Source of the DNA: Aeromonas veronii
Lineage (GTDB): Bacteria > Pseudomonadota > Gammaproteobacteria > Enterobacterales > Aeromonadaceae
NCBI GenBank assembly: GCA_041319085.1
Contig: CP101033.1
Span: 2,878,501 to 2,942,500 of the forward strand
Reading direction: 5' to 3'
Length of the DNA: 64,000 nt
Every line of letters starts with the position of its first letter. Position 1 is the stretch's first letter. This document shows, piece after piece, positions 27,107-36,079 of this stretch. Under the pieces are notes generated by a model that saw only the letters and a list, made by a program, of their open reading frames with translations, ran no database searches and was not told the origin of the DNA. Both the position numbers and the translations under genes were made by a program.

Positions 27107-28429
27107 ATGGCTCCACGCCCGGCTCGATTGAAGCAAACCCTCACCCTGTGGCAAGTGGTGGTGATGGGATTGGCCTACATGACCCCCATGGTGGTGTTCG
27201 ATACCTTCGGCATCGTCACCGACATCACCCACGGTCATGTCACCACTGCCTACCTGCTGGCCCTGGTCGGCGTGCTCTTTACCGCCACCAGCTACAGCCA
27301 GATGGTGCGTCACTATCCCTCGGCAGGCTCGGCCTACACCTATGCCCAGAAGGAGTTCTCCCCCGTGGTGGGCTTTATGGTGGGTTGGTCCTCCCTGCTG
27401 GACTACGTTTTCCTGCCGATGATCAACATGCTGCTGGCCAAGATCTACCTGAGCGCGCTGTTTCCTGACGTAGAGCCCTGGATCTTCATCTGCGCCATGA
27501 CCACCCTGATGACCATCATCAACCTGCGCGGCATCGATCTGGTAGCCAACCTCAACGGCATCATCATACTGATCCAGATCGCCATCATTGTGGTGTTCCT
27601 GGCCCTGATTGGCTATGGCATAGCCCAGGGGAGGGGGGGGGCCGTCAGCCTGCAACCCGTCTATAGTGCCAATGCTGAGGTATTGCCGCTACTGACCGGC
27701 GCCACCATCCTCTGTTTCTCCTTCCTGGGTTTTGACAGCCTGAGCGCCCTGTGCGAAGAGACGCCGGAAGCGGGCAAGGTGATCCCCAAGGCCATCTTCC
27801 TGACCGCGCTGCTGGGGGGCCTCATCTTCGTAGTGGTAGCCTATGCCCTGCAGCTCTATTTCCCGGATGCCTCCCGCTTCAAGGAGCCGGATGCCGTGCT
27901 GCCGGAGATCGCCCTCTACGTGGGCGGCAAGCTGTTCCAGAGCGTGGTGCTGGTATGCGCCTGCGTCGCCGTACTGGCATCTGGGCTCTCCTCCCACGCA
28001 GGAGTATCACGCATCCTCTATGTCATGGGACGGGACAAGGTGCTGCCCCAGCGCACCTTCGGCTACATACACCCCAAGTGGCAGACCCCGGTGTTCAACA
28101 TTTTGCTGGTGGGCCTGCTGGCGCTGTCGGCCATCAGCTTCGATCTGGAAATTGCCCTGGCCCTGATCAACTTCGGCGCTCTGGTAGCCTTTACCGTGGT
28201 CAATCTGTCGGTGATCGCCTGCTATTACGTGCGTCAGGGGCACAACAAGACCCTCAGGGATCACCTGCAATATCTGGTGCTGCCTCTGTGCGGGGCTGGG
28301 ACTGTCGCGATTCTCTGGTTCAATCTGGAACAAACCTCCCTTATCCTCGGCCTTATCTGGGCGGGCATAGGGGGAATTTATCTGTTTTTACGCACCACTT
28401 TCTGGCGCGTATCCTTGCCGACCTACTGA
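27107..28429 (+). CDS. APC-family amino acid/putrescine permease, PuuP-like (copy 1)
   Basis: A 440-residue integral membrane transporter with about twelve hydrophobic segments. The first helix carries [20 protein letters not shown], followed by [25 protein letters not shown] and the conserved [27 protein letters not shown] of the APC superfamily. PuuP imports putrescine; the assignment here rests on similarity and on the adjoining puuB/puuR/gabDT genes. A paralogue lies 447 bases downstream. An AAGGAG ribosome site precedes ATG 27107. Confidence 0.82.
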   Translation: MAPRPARLKQTLTLWQVVVMGLAYMTPMVVFDTFGIVTDITHGHVTTAYLLALVGVLFTATSYSQMVRHYPSAGSAYTYAQKEFSPVVGFMVGWSSLLDYVFLPMINMLLAKIYLSALFPDVEPWIFICAMTTLMTIINLRGIDLVANLNGIIILIQIAIIVVFLALIGYGIAQGRGGAVSLQPVYSANAEVLPLLTGATILCFSFLGFDSLSALCEETPEAGKVIPKAIFLTALLGGLIFVVVAYALQLYFPDASRFKEPDAVLPEIALYVGGKLFQSVVLVCACVAVLASGLSSHAGVSRILYVMGRDKVLPQRTFGYIHPKWQTPVFNILLVGLLALSAISFDLEIALALINFGALVAFTVVNLSVIACYYVRQGHNKTLRDHLQYLVLPLCGAGTVAILWFNLEQTSLILGLIWAGIGGIYLFLRTTFWRVSLPTY

Positions 28430-28876
28430 GCCGTACCCCCTGCCACGTCTGGGCTGGCGTCCATCTCCCATACACCGGAATGGACGCCATTTATTGATAT
28501 AAACCAGGTCATTGATAATTCTCTTGCCTGGAATGGCCTTAGTGGCTTGTCTTCCCCCCCCATCTGGGGCAAAATCCCGCCGCTTTCATAACCGATGTGA
28601 TCCCACATCGGTTATTTTCATTTTGAAAAAAATCAATACCACTCGAGGCCGGAACAATTCCGGAAATGATATCGAGGTTCAGATGAACCTAATGCCGCAA
28701 TGAGGAAAAATATGGGGCTCTTGTTTGCTTTGTCTCCGGTCGCCACCGGAACCTGCTTTGGTCGTCGCGCGACCAATGTCTGGGGTTTGCATACCGATGT
28801 TGTGAGTACGCGAGAACCCGGTCCCATGGCCTCAAGCCATTCCACTTCCTGCCATCCGAGCAAGGAGGAAGCCTGA
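28430..28876 (+). promoter_or_regulatory. Gap between the two permease genes
   Basis: No gene is visible in these 447 bases. The first half contains the hairpin terminator at 28588-28618. The second half has small hairpins, for example GGTCG/CGACC near 28763-28778, and ends in the AAGGAGG ribosome site of the second permease, so copy 2 probably has its own promoter and a structured leader. Confidence 0.45.
28588..28618 (+). terminator. Terminator of first PuuP-like gene
   Basis: A perfect 12-bp stem, ATAACCGATGTG (28588-28599) with CACATCGGTTAT (28604-28615), followed by TTT. The stem ends in AT pairs and the U-tract is short, so strength is uncertain. Confidence 0.6.
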
Positions 28877-30226
28877 GTGAGCCAGCAGCAACCCATTCGT
28901 CTGAAGAAAACCCTCAACATGTGGCAGGTAGTGGTGATGGGCCTCGCCTATCTGACCCCCATGGCAGTGTTCGACACCTTCGCCATCGTCGGTGACATCA
29001 CCGATGGCCGGGTCGCCACCGCCTATCTGCTGGCTCTGGGTGGCATCCTGCTCACCGCCTTCAGCTATGGTCATCTGGTGCGCAAGTTCCCCTCTGCGGG
29101 ATCTGCCTATACCTACGCCCAGAAGGTGTTCAACCCCTATGTCGGTTTCATGGTCGGCTGGTCATCCCTGCTCGACTACATGTTTATGCCGATGATCAAT
29201 ATCCTCTTGGCCAAGATCTATCTCAGCGCACTATTTCCGGGCGTCGAGCCCTGGGTGTTCATCTTCGGTCTGGTGACCGTGATGACCTTCCTGAACCTGC
29301 GCGGCATCAATCTGGTGGCCAACTTCAACGGTCTGATCGTGGTGATCCAGCTGGCCATCATCACCCTCTTTATCGGCCTGATGGCGTGGGGCATCTACCA
29401 CGGCGAAGGGGCTGGCACCCTGATGAGCAGCCGTCCGTTCCACTTCGAGTCAGCACAGCTGGTACCGCTCTTTACCGGTGCGACCATCCTCTGCTTCTCG
29501 TTCCTGGGCTTTGACGGTCTGAGCTCGCTCTGCGAAGAGACCCCGAACGCTGGCAAGGTGATCCCCAAGGCGATCGTGCTGACGGCTCTCATCGGCGGCG
29601 TCATCTTCGTGGTGGTCTCCTACTGCCTGCAGCTCTACTTCCCGAGCCTCGCCCGCTTCCAGCATCCGGATGCGGTACTGCCGGAGATCGCGCTCTACGT
29701 TGGCGGCACCTTCTTCCAGTCCGTGGTTCTGGTCTGCACCACGGTCGCGGTACTGGCCTCCGGCATGGCGGCTCACGCCGGCGTCTCGCGCATCCTCTAC
29801 GTGATGGGGCGTGACCGGATGATCCCGGAGCGGGTGTTTGGCTACATCCACCCGAAATACCGCACTCCGGCCATCAACGTGCTGATGGTGGGCGGTCTGG
29901 CCCTCTCCGCCGTGTCATTTGATCTGGATACCGCGCTGGCGCTGGTCAACTTCGGCGCACTGGTGGCGTTCAGCTTCGTCAACCTGTCGGTGATCGGTCA
30001 GTTCTGGGTTCGCGAGAAGCGCAATAAGACCCTCAAGGACCACATCGTCTATCTGCTGATGCCGCTGCTCGGCGCCGCCACCATCGGTGCCCTGTGGATC
30101 AACCTGGAGCAGAGCTCGCTGGAGCTGGGCCTGATCTGGGCTGGCCTCGGCGCGACCTATCTGTTCCTGCGTCTGGCGGTGTTCCGCATCCCGTTCCGTC
30201 AGTACGAGGAAGCGGCTGACGCCTGA
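28877..30226 (+). CDS. APC-family amino acid/putrescine permease, PuuP-like (copy 2)
   Basis: A 449-residue APC transporter clearly paralogous to the one at 27107-28429 along its whole length: [72 protein letters not shown] and [15 protein letters not shown] are shared with small changes. It starts at GTG 28877 behind a strong AAGGAGG site. The two copies differ most at the N- and C-termini. Different polyamine or amino acid preferences, or different expression conditions, are plausible but unproven. Confidence 0.83.
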   Translation: MSQQQPIRLKKTLNMWQVVVMGLAYLTPMAVFDTFAIVGDITDGRVATAYLLALGGILLTAFSYGHLVRKFPSAGSAYTYAQKVFNPYVGFMVGWSSLLDYMFMPMINILLAKIYLSALFPGVEPWVFIFGLVTVMTFLNLRGINLVANFNGLIVVIQLAIITLFIGLMAWGIYHGEGAGTLMSSRPFHFESAQLVPLFTGATILCFSFLGFDGLSSLCEETPNAGKVIPKAIVLTALIGGVIFVVVSYCLQLYFPSLARFQHPDAVLPEIALYVGGTFFQSVVLVCTTVAVLASGMAAHAGVSRILYVMGRDRMIPERVFGYIHPKYRTPAINVLMVGGLALSAVSFDLDTALALVNFGALVAFSFVNLSVIGQFWVREKRNKTLKDHIVYLLMPLLGAATIGALWINLEQSSLELGLIWAGLGATYLFLRLAVFRIPFRQYEEAADA

Positions 30227-30248
30227 TCCTTTGCTGATAACGGATAGA

Positions 30249-30276
30249 CAGAAGGGGAGCCATGGCTCCCCTTCTG
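30249..30276 (+). terminator. Terminator of second PuuP-like gene
   Basis: A fully palindromic hairpin with arms CAGAAGGGGAGCC and GGCTCCCCTTCTG starting 23 bases after the stop. The T-tract is weak (CTATTT). Confidence 0.7.
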
Positions 30277-30448
30277 CTATTTGATGGGCTGAAGATGGGG
30301 CACGACTATTGCCACACCACTCTCCCGCTACCTGTCGGTATAGGCTGACACGGAACAGATAGGGCGAATGAATCCACCAACCATACCAAGCGTCGCATGG
30401 CGAGCAAGCCACCAAAGCAAGTCATAAAACCATCACAAAAGTGTCACT

Positions 30449-30466
30449 TTGTCATATTTCTGTCAT
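30449..30466 (+). promoter_or_regulatory. Pho box (PhoB binding site)
   Basis: TTGTCAT-ATTT-CTGTCAT matches the Pho box layout of two seven-base repeats with a four-base AT-rich spacer. A further GTGTCAC lies just upstream at 30441-30447. The site is 66 bases before the start of a Na/Pi cotransporter gene, a functionally consistent target. Confidence 0.8.
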
Positions 30467-30531
30467 TTACCACTGATTAAATGCGCGGGTCATCAACTAC
30501 CCAAGACGGAACGACCGTCTCAAGAGGCTTT

Positions 30532-31680
30532 ATGCAACACCATCACTCCTTGTCACAGCCGCCCGCGACCCGCGCCCTGTTCAACTGGATGAGTGTCATC
30601 GTACTGGTCTACCTGATCCTGGTCGCCGTGGGCGCCATCTCCCACGGCTTCAAAGATTTCTCCGGCGGCGCCGAGGGCGCAGCCCAGATCTTCGCCTTTG
30701 CCAACAACCCCTTTGTCGCCCTGCTGCTGGGTATTCTCGCTACCGCGCTGGTGCAATCCTCCAGCACCGTCACCTCGGTGATCGTCGGTCTGGTGGCTGG
30801 CGGCCTGCCCATCAGCATGGCCATCCCCATGGTGATGGGTGCCAACCTCGGCACCACCATCACCAACACCATCGTCTCCATGGGCCATGTGCGGGATCGC
30901 GCCGAGTTCCGCCGCGCCTTCGCCGCCGCCACCGTGCACGACTTTTTCAACCTGCTGGCGGTGTTCATCTTCCTGCCGCTGGAGCTGATGTTCAGCCTGC
31001 TGCAACATAGCGCCGAGTGGCTGGCCAACCTGCTGGTAGGCTCCGCCAACATGTCGATGAAGGGCATGGATTTCATGAAGCCGCTGACCGCACCGGCCCA
31101 GCAGCTGATTGACAGCGCCGTCGCCTTCCTGCCGGGCAAGGGTGCCGCCATCGCCACCATCATCATCGGTATTCTGCTGATCCTCGCCTGCGTCACTTAT
31201 CTGGGCAAAGTACTGCAACAGGTACTGGTTGGCCGTGCCAAAGAGGTGCTGCACAAAGCGCTGGGCCGTGGCCCGCTGACCGGCATCACCTCGGGTGCGC
31301 TGGTGACCATCATGGTGCAGTCCTCCTCTACCACCACCAGCCTGATGATCCCGCTGGCCGGCGGCGGCGTGTTCAGCACCCGTCAGCTCTACCCCTTCAC
31401 GCTGGGGGCCAATATCGGCACCACCATCACCGCCCTGCTGGCTGCCACCGCCATCAGCGGAGCCGGAGCCCAGCTGGCCCTGACCATCGCGCTGGTCCAC
31501 GTGCTGTTCAACGTCTTCGCCGTGGTGCTCATCTATGGCATCCCCTTGCTGCGTGACCTGCCGGTGCGCGCCGCCGAAGGGCTGGCCCGGGTCGGCAGCG
31601 AGAACAAGCTGCTGGCACTGGGTTATGTGGCGGGTCTCTTCTTCGCCCTGCCCGCCCTGATGATGGTGGCAGCCAAGTAA
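30532..31680 (+). CDS. Na+/phosphate cotransporter (NptA family)
   Basis: A 382-residue membrane protein of the NptA/Na-Pi cotransporter family for sodium-driven phosphate uptake. The two inverted halves each carry the signature QSSS: ALVQSSSTVTSVIVGL and TIMVQSSSTTTSLMIPL, each followed by a GANLGTTIT or GANIGTTIT motif. ATG 30532 (AGAGG upstream) is used; the open frame reaches back to 30481 without a ribosome site. The Pho box at 30449-30466 predicts induction under phosphate limitation. Confidence 0.88.
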   Translation: MQHHHSLSQPPATRALFNWMSVIVLVYLILVAVGAISHGFKDFSGGAEGAAQIFAFANNPFVALLLGILATALVQSSSTVTSVIVGLVAGGLPISMAIPMVMGANLGTTITNTIVSMGHVRDRAEFRRAFAAATVHDFFNLLAVFIFLPLELMFSLLQHSAEWLANLLVGSANMSMKGMDFMKPLTAPAQQLIDSAVAFLPGKGAAIATIIIGILLILACVTYLGKVLQQVLVGRAKEVLHKALGRGPLTGITSGALVTIMVQSSSTTTSLMIPLAGGGVFSTRQLYPFTLGANIGTTITALLAATAISGAGAQLALTIALVHVLFNVFAVVLIYGIPLLRDLPVRAAEGLARVGSENKLLALGYVAGLFFALPALMMVAAK

Positions 31681-31696
31681 GCGCCGCCACCATGAC

Positions 31697-31726
31697 AAGG
31701 GGCGAGTCACCGACTCGCCCCTTTTT
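31697..31726 (+). terminator. Terminator of the Na/Pi transporter gene
   Basis: GGGGCGAGT (31699-31707) pairs with ACTCGCCCC (31713-31721), followed by T5. Confidence 0.88.
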
Positions 31727-31854
31727 GCGCCTGCGTCACCGGGCTTTGCATGCCCGCTCACATCCTCCCGCCCTGTGGCTCGCCATCGGGGGCGGTGCGC
31801 GATAAGATGGCGCCCTCATTGCACTTTTTACATTTCATGGAACAGGAAAAACCG

Positions 31855-32325
31855 ATGAAATTCATACTGATCGCGCTGCTCATCGCCGGTGTGGCCTACT
31901 ACTTCTACTCCAGCAGCAACAACAAGAAGCTGGCGGCCGACAACGTGCGGATTGGCGCCGAGTTCCTCGCCAGCAACAAGGAGAAACCACTGGTAACCAC
32001 CACCGCCTCCGGCCTGCAGTACGAAGTGCTGACCCCGGGCACCGGCACCGTTCATCCCACCGCCACCAGCAAGGTGAAGGTGCACTACGAGGGCAAGCTG
32101 CTGGACGGCACCGTCTTTGACAGCTCGGTCGCCCGTGGCGAGCCCATCGAATTTGGTCTCAATCAGGTGATCGCCGGCTGGACCGAAGGGGTACAACTGA
32201 TGGTGGAAGGTGAGAAGACCCGTTTCTACATCCCCGCCAACCTGGCCTACGGCGACCGTGCCGCTGGCAAAATCCCGCCGGGATCCGTGCTGATCTTTGA
32301 CGTGGAGCTGTTGGGTATCCAGTAA
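31855..32325 (+). CDS. FKBP-type peptidyl-prolyl cis-trans isomerase, membrane-anchored
   Basis: A 156-residue isomerase accelerating proline isomerisation during protein folding. Residues about 1-20 (MKFILIALLIAGVAYYFYSS) form an uncleaved N-terminal anchor. The FKBP domain follows with SGLQYEVLTPGTG, KVHYEGKLLDGTVFDSS, FGLNQVIAGWTEGVQLM and LAYGDRAAGKIPPGSVLIFDVELL, the last three holding ligand-pocket residues. ATG 31855 is chosen because it begins the anchor; an ATG in frame at 31837 is possible. A second, degenerate copy of the C-terminal end lies directly downstream. Confidence 0.88.
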   Translation: MKFILIALLIAGVAYYFYSSSNNKKLAADNVRIGAEFLASNKEKPLVTTTASGLQYEVLTPGTGTVHPTATSKVKVHYEGKLLDGTVFDSSVARGEPIEFGLNQVIAGWTEGVQLMVEGEKTRFYIPANLAYGDRAAGKIPPGSVLIFDVELLGIQ

Positions 32326-32344
32326 CCGCGCAGGACGCTCCAGT

Positions 32345-32403
32345 GGCAATATCCCACTGAATCCGTGCTGATTTTTGATGTGGAGTTGCTGGGGATCCAG
32401 TAA
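32345..32403 (+). pseudogene. Relic of a second FKBP 3' end
   Basis: About 59 bases repeat the last part of the preceding FKBP gene 78-79 bases downstream, ending in the same VLIFDVELLGIQ-stop. Within that block the differences are synonymous (ATC/ATT, GAC/GAT, CTG/TTG, TTG/CTG, GGT/GGG), suggesting that the copy once encoded protein. One base is missing near 32356. No start or upstream domain remains. Confidence 0.75.
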
Positions 32404-32469
32404 CTACCACATTCCATCAGCAACAAGGCGAGCATCATGCCGTTCATGACTCCCCCGCCCACCACCAGC

Positions 32470-32499
32470 TCGCCATCTGCCTTGGCGATGGTTCTTTTT
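32470..32499 (+). terminator. Probable terminator after FKBP region
   Basis: TCGCCA (32470-32475) and TGGCGA (32483-32488) can pair; TGGTTCTTTTT follows. It lies beyond the FKBP relic. Confidence 0.55.
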
Positions 32500-32608
32500 G
32501 CTGATCGAGCTCGCTATTGAGCCCTGCCCCAGATAGGCGGGCAACGCTTGCTATCAAAACGAAGTGGCAAGAGGGTTGAGCGGAAGAGGGAGCATGCAGA
32601 TAAACAGA

Positions 32609-32628
32609 CGCCCTCTACAGCGAGGGCG
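32609..32628 (-). terminator. Hairpin after META-domain gene
   Basis: CGCCCTC (32609-32615) pairs with GAGGGCG (32622-32628). It lies 47 bases past the stop of the minus-strand META gene; the minus-strand tail GTCTGTTT is a weak U-tract. Confidence 0.4.
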
Positions 32629-32674
32629 TATCAGATCGTTTGACCCGCCTGAGCGGTCAGACGAGCGGCGTGAT

Positions 32675-33073
32675 TTATTTGGCAGCAGGCACGGCGTTGA
32701 AGGTGAGCAGGGCTGCCTTGTTGACATCGCTCAGGGTCAGCTGATTACCGTTGATGGAGTAGGTTGCCACCTTCTCAAGCTGTTGCAGATACGCCATCTC
32801 TTTGTTCATCTCATCGCCGATGCACATCATGCGGGTTGCCCCCATAGCGCCCAACGTCAAGACACCGTCACCCTGCTTGGTGATACCGCCAAAATAGCGA
32901 TTGCAGCCGCCCTTGCCCGCCACTTTGCCATCGACCACTTGCAGGGTGAAGGTATCGCCGATGGCACCTTGCAACTGCCAGTTGGATGCTTGCAGTTGAG
33001 CCATGCTGGAACCTGTTGCCATTGCGCAACCTCCCAGTGCCAGCGCGGCCAGCAGAGTCAGTTTCTTGTTCAT
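32675..33073 (-). CDS. META/HslJ-domain lipoprotein
   Basis: A 132-residue exported protein. The N-terminus is a lipoprotein signal (MNKKLTLLAALALGGC, lipid cysteine at residue 16). The mature part is a single META domain as in HslJ, with LQASNWQLQGAIGD, GKGGCNRYFGGI, TRMMCIGDEMNKE and YSINGNQLTL; the two cysteines in the first and second of these blocks could form a disulfide. Proteins of this type are linked to envelope stress, but the exact role is not known. A ribosome site AAGGTGG precedes ATG 33073. Confidence 0.82.
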   Translation of the reverse strand: MNKKLTLLAALALGGCAMATGSSMAQLQASNWQLQGAIGDTFTLQVVDGKVAGKGGCNRYFGGITKQGDGVLTLGAMGATRMMCIGDEMNKEMAYLQQLEKVATYSINGNQLTLSDVNKAALLTFNAVPAAK

Positions 33074-33230
33074 GGATCCACCTTGTAATAATTAAAACAA
33101 TCAATAAGGCTGCCTATTTATCATGGCTGGCGCCCATGACAAAGGATTTTATTGTGATCTCGCTTCACTTTACTAACAGCTGGCATGTGCCATGCTTGAG
33201 TTCAGTTCCGAACCCAGGGAGGGGAAACGA

Positions 33231-33710
33231 ATGGTCAAATCGCTCATTATCACACTGCTTGTATCCTGCGCCAGCATAGCCGTACAGGCCGCCGACTGGG
33301 CGGTGGTTCAGCCGCAATCCAACCCGTCTCTCTATGTCAAAAGTTACTCGGGTGTGCTGCTCAATGGCCATAGCCATCACAGCGACAGTTTTGATCTCTG
33401 GCTGGTCAATAGCGGCTATCAATATCCGGTGGTGGATGATGTGACCCTCTTTATGGAAGCTGGCCCGGCAGTAACGGATCAGAATCGCACATCCGGCTTC
33501 AATATGAGTTCGGGGGTACGCTACCAGCTCTCTCCGGCATTCAATATCGGCAGCCAAATCAAGCATCTCGACCTCAACAAGGCCAGCACCCTGCTGGAGC
33601 TCAACTCCAGCCTGCTGCTGACCCCCAGACTCTCCCTCACCGCCAACTATGGTGTCAGCACCATCACCGCCGATCAGGCGCTGAGTCTGGGCGTCGGCTT
33701 CAACTTCTGA
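33231..33710 (+). CDS. Small exported beta-rich protein, possible outer-membrane barrel
   Basis: A 159-residue protein I cannot assign to a named family. A signal peptide (MVKSLIITLLVSCASIAVQA, cleavage before ADW) is clear. The mature sequence alternates polar and hydrophobic residues, with candidate strands such as DSFDLWLVNSGYQYPVV, GVRYQLSPAFNIGSQIKHL and RLSLTANYGVSTI, and ends in an aromatic residue (LGVGFNF), as in many outer-membrane barrels. ATG 33231 follows GGGAGGGG. It ends four bases before the convergent rraA gene. Confidence 0.65.
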   Translation: MVKSLIITLLVSCASIAVQAADWAVVQPQSNPSLYVKSYSGVLLNGHSHHSDSFDLWLVNSGYQYPVVDDVTLFMEAGPAVTDQNRTSGFNMSSGVRYQLSPAFNIGSQIKHLDLNKASTLLELNSSLLLTPRLSLTANYGVSTITADQALSLGVGFNF

Positions 33711-33713
33711 TGA

Positions 33714-34193
33714 TCACAACAGCGGCGTGGCGCTCACCACCACGCCGTTGCGATCTGCATAGATGTAATCCCCTTCGTGGATGGTCACACCGGCAAAGCT
33801 GACCACAGCCCCCAGCTCTCCCAATCCTCGCTTCTCGGTCTTGACCGGACAGGCGGCCAGCGCCTTGACCCCGAGCGCCAGTGTCGCCAGAGTGCCCACA
33901 TCCCGCGCCGCACCGTGGATCAGGATCCCCTCCCACCCCAACTCCACCGCCTTGACCGCCAACTGATCGCCCAGCAGCGCCCGGCGCAGCGAGCCGCCGC
34001 CATCGATCACCATCACTTTGCCGTGACCGGGACGGGCCACCAGATCCCGCACTAGACTGTTGTCTTCGTAACAGGAGAGCGTCACAGCGCGACCATAAAA
34101 GAGGGCCTTGCCACCAAAATCCTGAAACACCGGGTTGGCCACTTGCAGCAAGTCACCGTGTTGATCGCAGAGGTCGGGCAGGAGATCCAGCAT
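33714..34193 (-). CDS. rraA: RraA family protein, regulator of RNase E activity
   Basis: A 159-residue protein of the RraA family, which binds and inhibits RNase E and so stabilises some mRNAs. Visible family blocks are GKALFYGRAVTLSCYEDN, KVMVIDGGGSLRRALLGD, GWEGILIHGAARDVGTL and GVTIHEGDYIYADRNGVVV. Length fits. It does not sit next to menA, the usual neighbour in enterics. RraA-fold proteins also include aldolases, so a catalytic role is possible. Confidence 0.85.
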   Translation of the reverse strand: MLDLLPDLCDQHGDLLQVANPVFQDFGGKALFYGRAVTLSCYEDNSLVRDLVARPGHGKVMVIDGGGSLRRALLGDQLAVKAVELGWEGILIHGAARDVGTLATLALGVKALAACPVKTEKRGLGELGAVVSFAGVTIHEGDYIYADRNGVVVSATPLL

Positions 34194-34235
34194 GATTTGA
34201 TTCCTTTCAGATGCATGAAGGAGTTTATTCTTTCA

Positions 34236-34643
34236 TCAGGCAAGGTGTCTGGCAATCCAGAAGGATTCAATATTGCCCAGACAAACTGCTGATTTATCGG
34301 TTAATACAGGCACCAGCCAGAGCTGGCCATCCTCCACCCAGTAGAGGGCATTCTGGCCAAAACGAGCAGCCAGCTGACGGGCTTGCGGCAGGGAGAGCGC
34401 CACCGCCAACGATGACTCCTGCCAGCGCTCGTTGGGGTCAGCTCCCCAAAACGGCCCCACCACGGGCATCTGTAAATACGCGGTCAGATGGCGCCATAGC
34501 GCCCGTTCTCGACGTCGATTGCGACGCTCACTGACGCGCACGCTGGCCGGATTCCAGGCGGTGATGATTGCGAATGCAGGCCAGCCTGGCACCTCAAATG
34601 GCGCCATAAAGCAGATTTTCTTGTATTTTTCCCACAAATTCAT
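34236..34643 (-). CDS. DUF3293 domain protein
   Basis: A 135-residue cytoplasmic protein. The sequence WPAFAIITAWNPASVRVSERRNRRR near the N-terminus and FGQNALYWVEDGQLWLVPV towards the end match the DUF3293 family, of unknown function. ATG 34643 gives MNLWEKY; a GTG at 34652 is also in frame and neither has a clear ribosome site. It lies 42 bases upstream of rraA on the same strand, so the two may be co-transcribed. Confidence 0.75.
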   Translation of the reverse strand: MNLWEKYKKICFMAPFEVPGWPAFAIITAWNPASVRVSERRNRRRERALWRHLTAYLQMPVVGPFWGADPNERWQESSLAVALSLPQARQLAARFGQNALYWVEDGQLWLVPVLTDKSAVCLGNIESFWIARHLA

Positions 34644-34725
34644 GTCAATCACATGTTACATTCAGTTACATTTTATAGGGGCGAAAACCCGGTTCAGGCC
34701 AAGTATGATGCAGCTGTACCAGGGT

Positions 34726-34739
34726 TTGACCTATATCAA
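34726..34739 (+). promoter_or_regulatory. FNR-like site upstream of arcA
   Basis: TTGACCTATATCAA differs from the FNR consensus TTGAT-N4-ATCAA at one base. It lies about 300 bases before arcA in a long noncoding leader, consistent with the known FNR control of arcA in enterics. Confidence 0.65.
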
Positions 34740-34768
34740 AACAGAGTTAAAAAGTTGCTATCTGACGG

Positions 34769-35024
34769 CAAAGAGTGTTGTTATGCTCCTGTTAACTGAT
34801 AAAATGCGGCCACTTTCGTCATGGATGACCTTTCCAGGCTCTGCTCGACCAGACTTGTCGGGAACCTATAAGTGGCACAGGGATATTTGCCAGTACTGAT
34901 GCCTAATTTTCGCGATATTCCGACCTGACTTCATACCCAAGATGACGTAATAAATTTTCAGGATCAGTCAGGAAATCGGTGTTAAACGCCAAAGAGTGTT
35001 AAATTTTAGATAATTAACTGATAA
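34769..35024 (+). repeat. Duplicated module in arcA leader
   Basis: CAAAGAGTGTT followed 12-13 bases later by TTAACTGATAA occurs at 34769-34802 and again at 34990-35024. The spacing and order are conserved, so this looks like a repeated regulatory unit rather than chance. Confidence 0.6.
35010..35019 (-). promoter_or_regulatory. ArcA-P box near arcA start
   Basis: The minus strand reads AGTTAATTAT, matching the ArcA half-site pattern WGTTAATTAW. It overlaps the downstream repeat module 21 bases before the arcA start and suggests autoregulation. Confidence 0.5.
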
Positions 35025-35040
35025 GAATCTGGGAATACTC

Positions 35041-35760
35041 ATGCAAACACCACACATTCTGATCGTCGAAGACGAACTGGTCACACGCAACACCCTGAAA
35101 AGTATTTTTGAAGCGGAAGGCTACATCGTACTCGAAGCCAACAACGGCGACGAAATGCACCAGGCCCTCACTTCCCACACCATCAATCTAGTGATCATGG
35201 ATATCAACCTGCCGGGCAAGAATGGCCTGCTGCTGGCCCGTGAGCTGCGTGAGAACGACAACATCGCCCTGATGTTCCTGACCGGTCGTGACAACGAAGT
35301 AGACAAGATCCTGGGTCTGGAGATAGGTGCAGATGATTACATCACCAAGCCGTTCAACCCGCGCGAACTGACCATCCGTGCTCGCAACCTGTTGAGCCGC
35401 ACCATGAACGTGGCGGCCGGTGGCGAAGAGAAGAAGCTGGTTGAGCGCTACCTGTTCAACGGCTGGGCACTGGATATCAACAGCCGTGCACTGGTCAGTC
35501 CTACTGGCGACATGTTCAAGCTGCCGCGCTCCGAGTTCCGTGCCATGCTGCACTTCTGCGAAAACCCGGGCCAGATCCAGACCCGTGCCGAGCTGCTGAA
35601 GAAGATGACCGGCCGCGAGCTCAAGCCCCACGACCGCACCGTCGATGTGACCATCCGTCGCATTCGCAAGCACTTCGAAAGCGTCAACGATACTCCGGAG
35701 ATCATCGCCACTATCCACGGCGAAGGCTACCGTTTCTGTGGTGAGCTGGAGCAGGAATAA
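35041..35760 (+). CDS. arcA: Anoxic redox response regulator ArcA
   Basis: A 239-residue OmpR-type response regulator that, once phosphorylated by ArcB under low oxygen, represses aerobic respiration genes and activates microaerobic ones. The receiver domain has the acidic pocket (IVEDE), the phospho-acceptor Asp54 in [12 protein letters not shown] and the switch Lys in [10 protein letters not shown]. The C-terminal winged helix includes [14 protein letters not shown] and [12 protein letters not shown]. Length and sequence match ArcA closely. It has its own long leader with FNR- and ArcA-like sites and ends in a strong terminator. Confidence 0.97.
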   Translation: MQTPHILIVEDELVTRNTLKSIFEAEGYIVLEANNGDEMHQALTSHTINLVIMDINLPGKNGLLLARELRENDNIALMFLTGRDNEVDKILGLEIGADDYITKPFNPRELTIRARNLLSRTMNVAAGGEEKKLVERYLFNGWALDINSRALVSPTGDMFKLPRSEFRAMLHFCENPGQIQTRAELLKKMTGRELKPHDRTVDVTIRRIRKHFESVNDTPEIIATIHGEGYRFCGELEQE

Positions 35761-35783
35761 GCTCCCGCTACGCAGTTGATCTG

Positions 35784-35806
35784 AAAAGGCGCCTAGGGCG
35801 CCTTTT
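35784..35806. terminator. arcA terminator
   Basis: AAAAGGCGCC and GGCGCCTTTT pair perfectly around TAG, giving a bidirectional hairpin 24 bases after the stop. Confidence 0.85.
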
Positions 35807-35870
35807 CTGTCTCTGCGGTTTGCCTTAAAAGCTGAGAAACGCTGAACGTGACGGCGCACAAGATAGATGA

Positions 35871-35910
35871 AAAACAAAAAGCCCACTCGCAGGAGTGGGC
35901 TTTTTGTTTT
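35871..35910 (-). terminator. Terminator of tRNA-Gly pair
   Basis: An 8-bp GC stem (GCCCACTC with GAGTGGGC) extended by matching A/T tracts on both sides gives U-tracts in either direction. It lies six bases 3' of the minus-strand tRNA. Confidence 0.85.
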
Positions 35911-35915
35911 GAAGC

Positions 35916-35990
<75 letters not shown>

Positions 35991-36005
35991 CTGGCATCTG
36001 AAATT

Positions 36006-36079
36006 TGGAGCGGGTGATGGGAATCGAACCCACGTATGCAGCTTGGGAAGCTACCGTTCTACCATTGAACTACACCCGC
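36006..36079 (-). tRNA. tRNA-Gly (anticodon CCC)
   Basis: A 74-nt cloverleaf beginning GCGGGTGTAGTTCAATGG and ending in encoded CCA. The anticodon stem encloses TTCCCAA, giving CCC, which reads GGG. It lies 15 bases upstream of tRNA-Gly(TCC) on the same strand. Confidence 0.94.
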
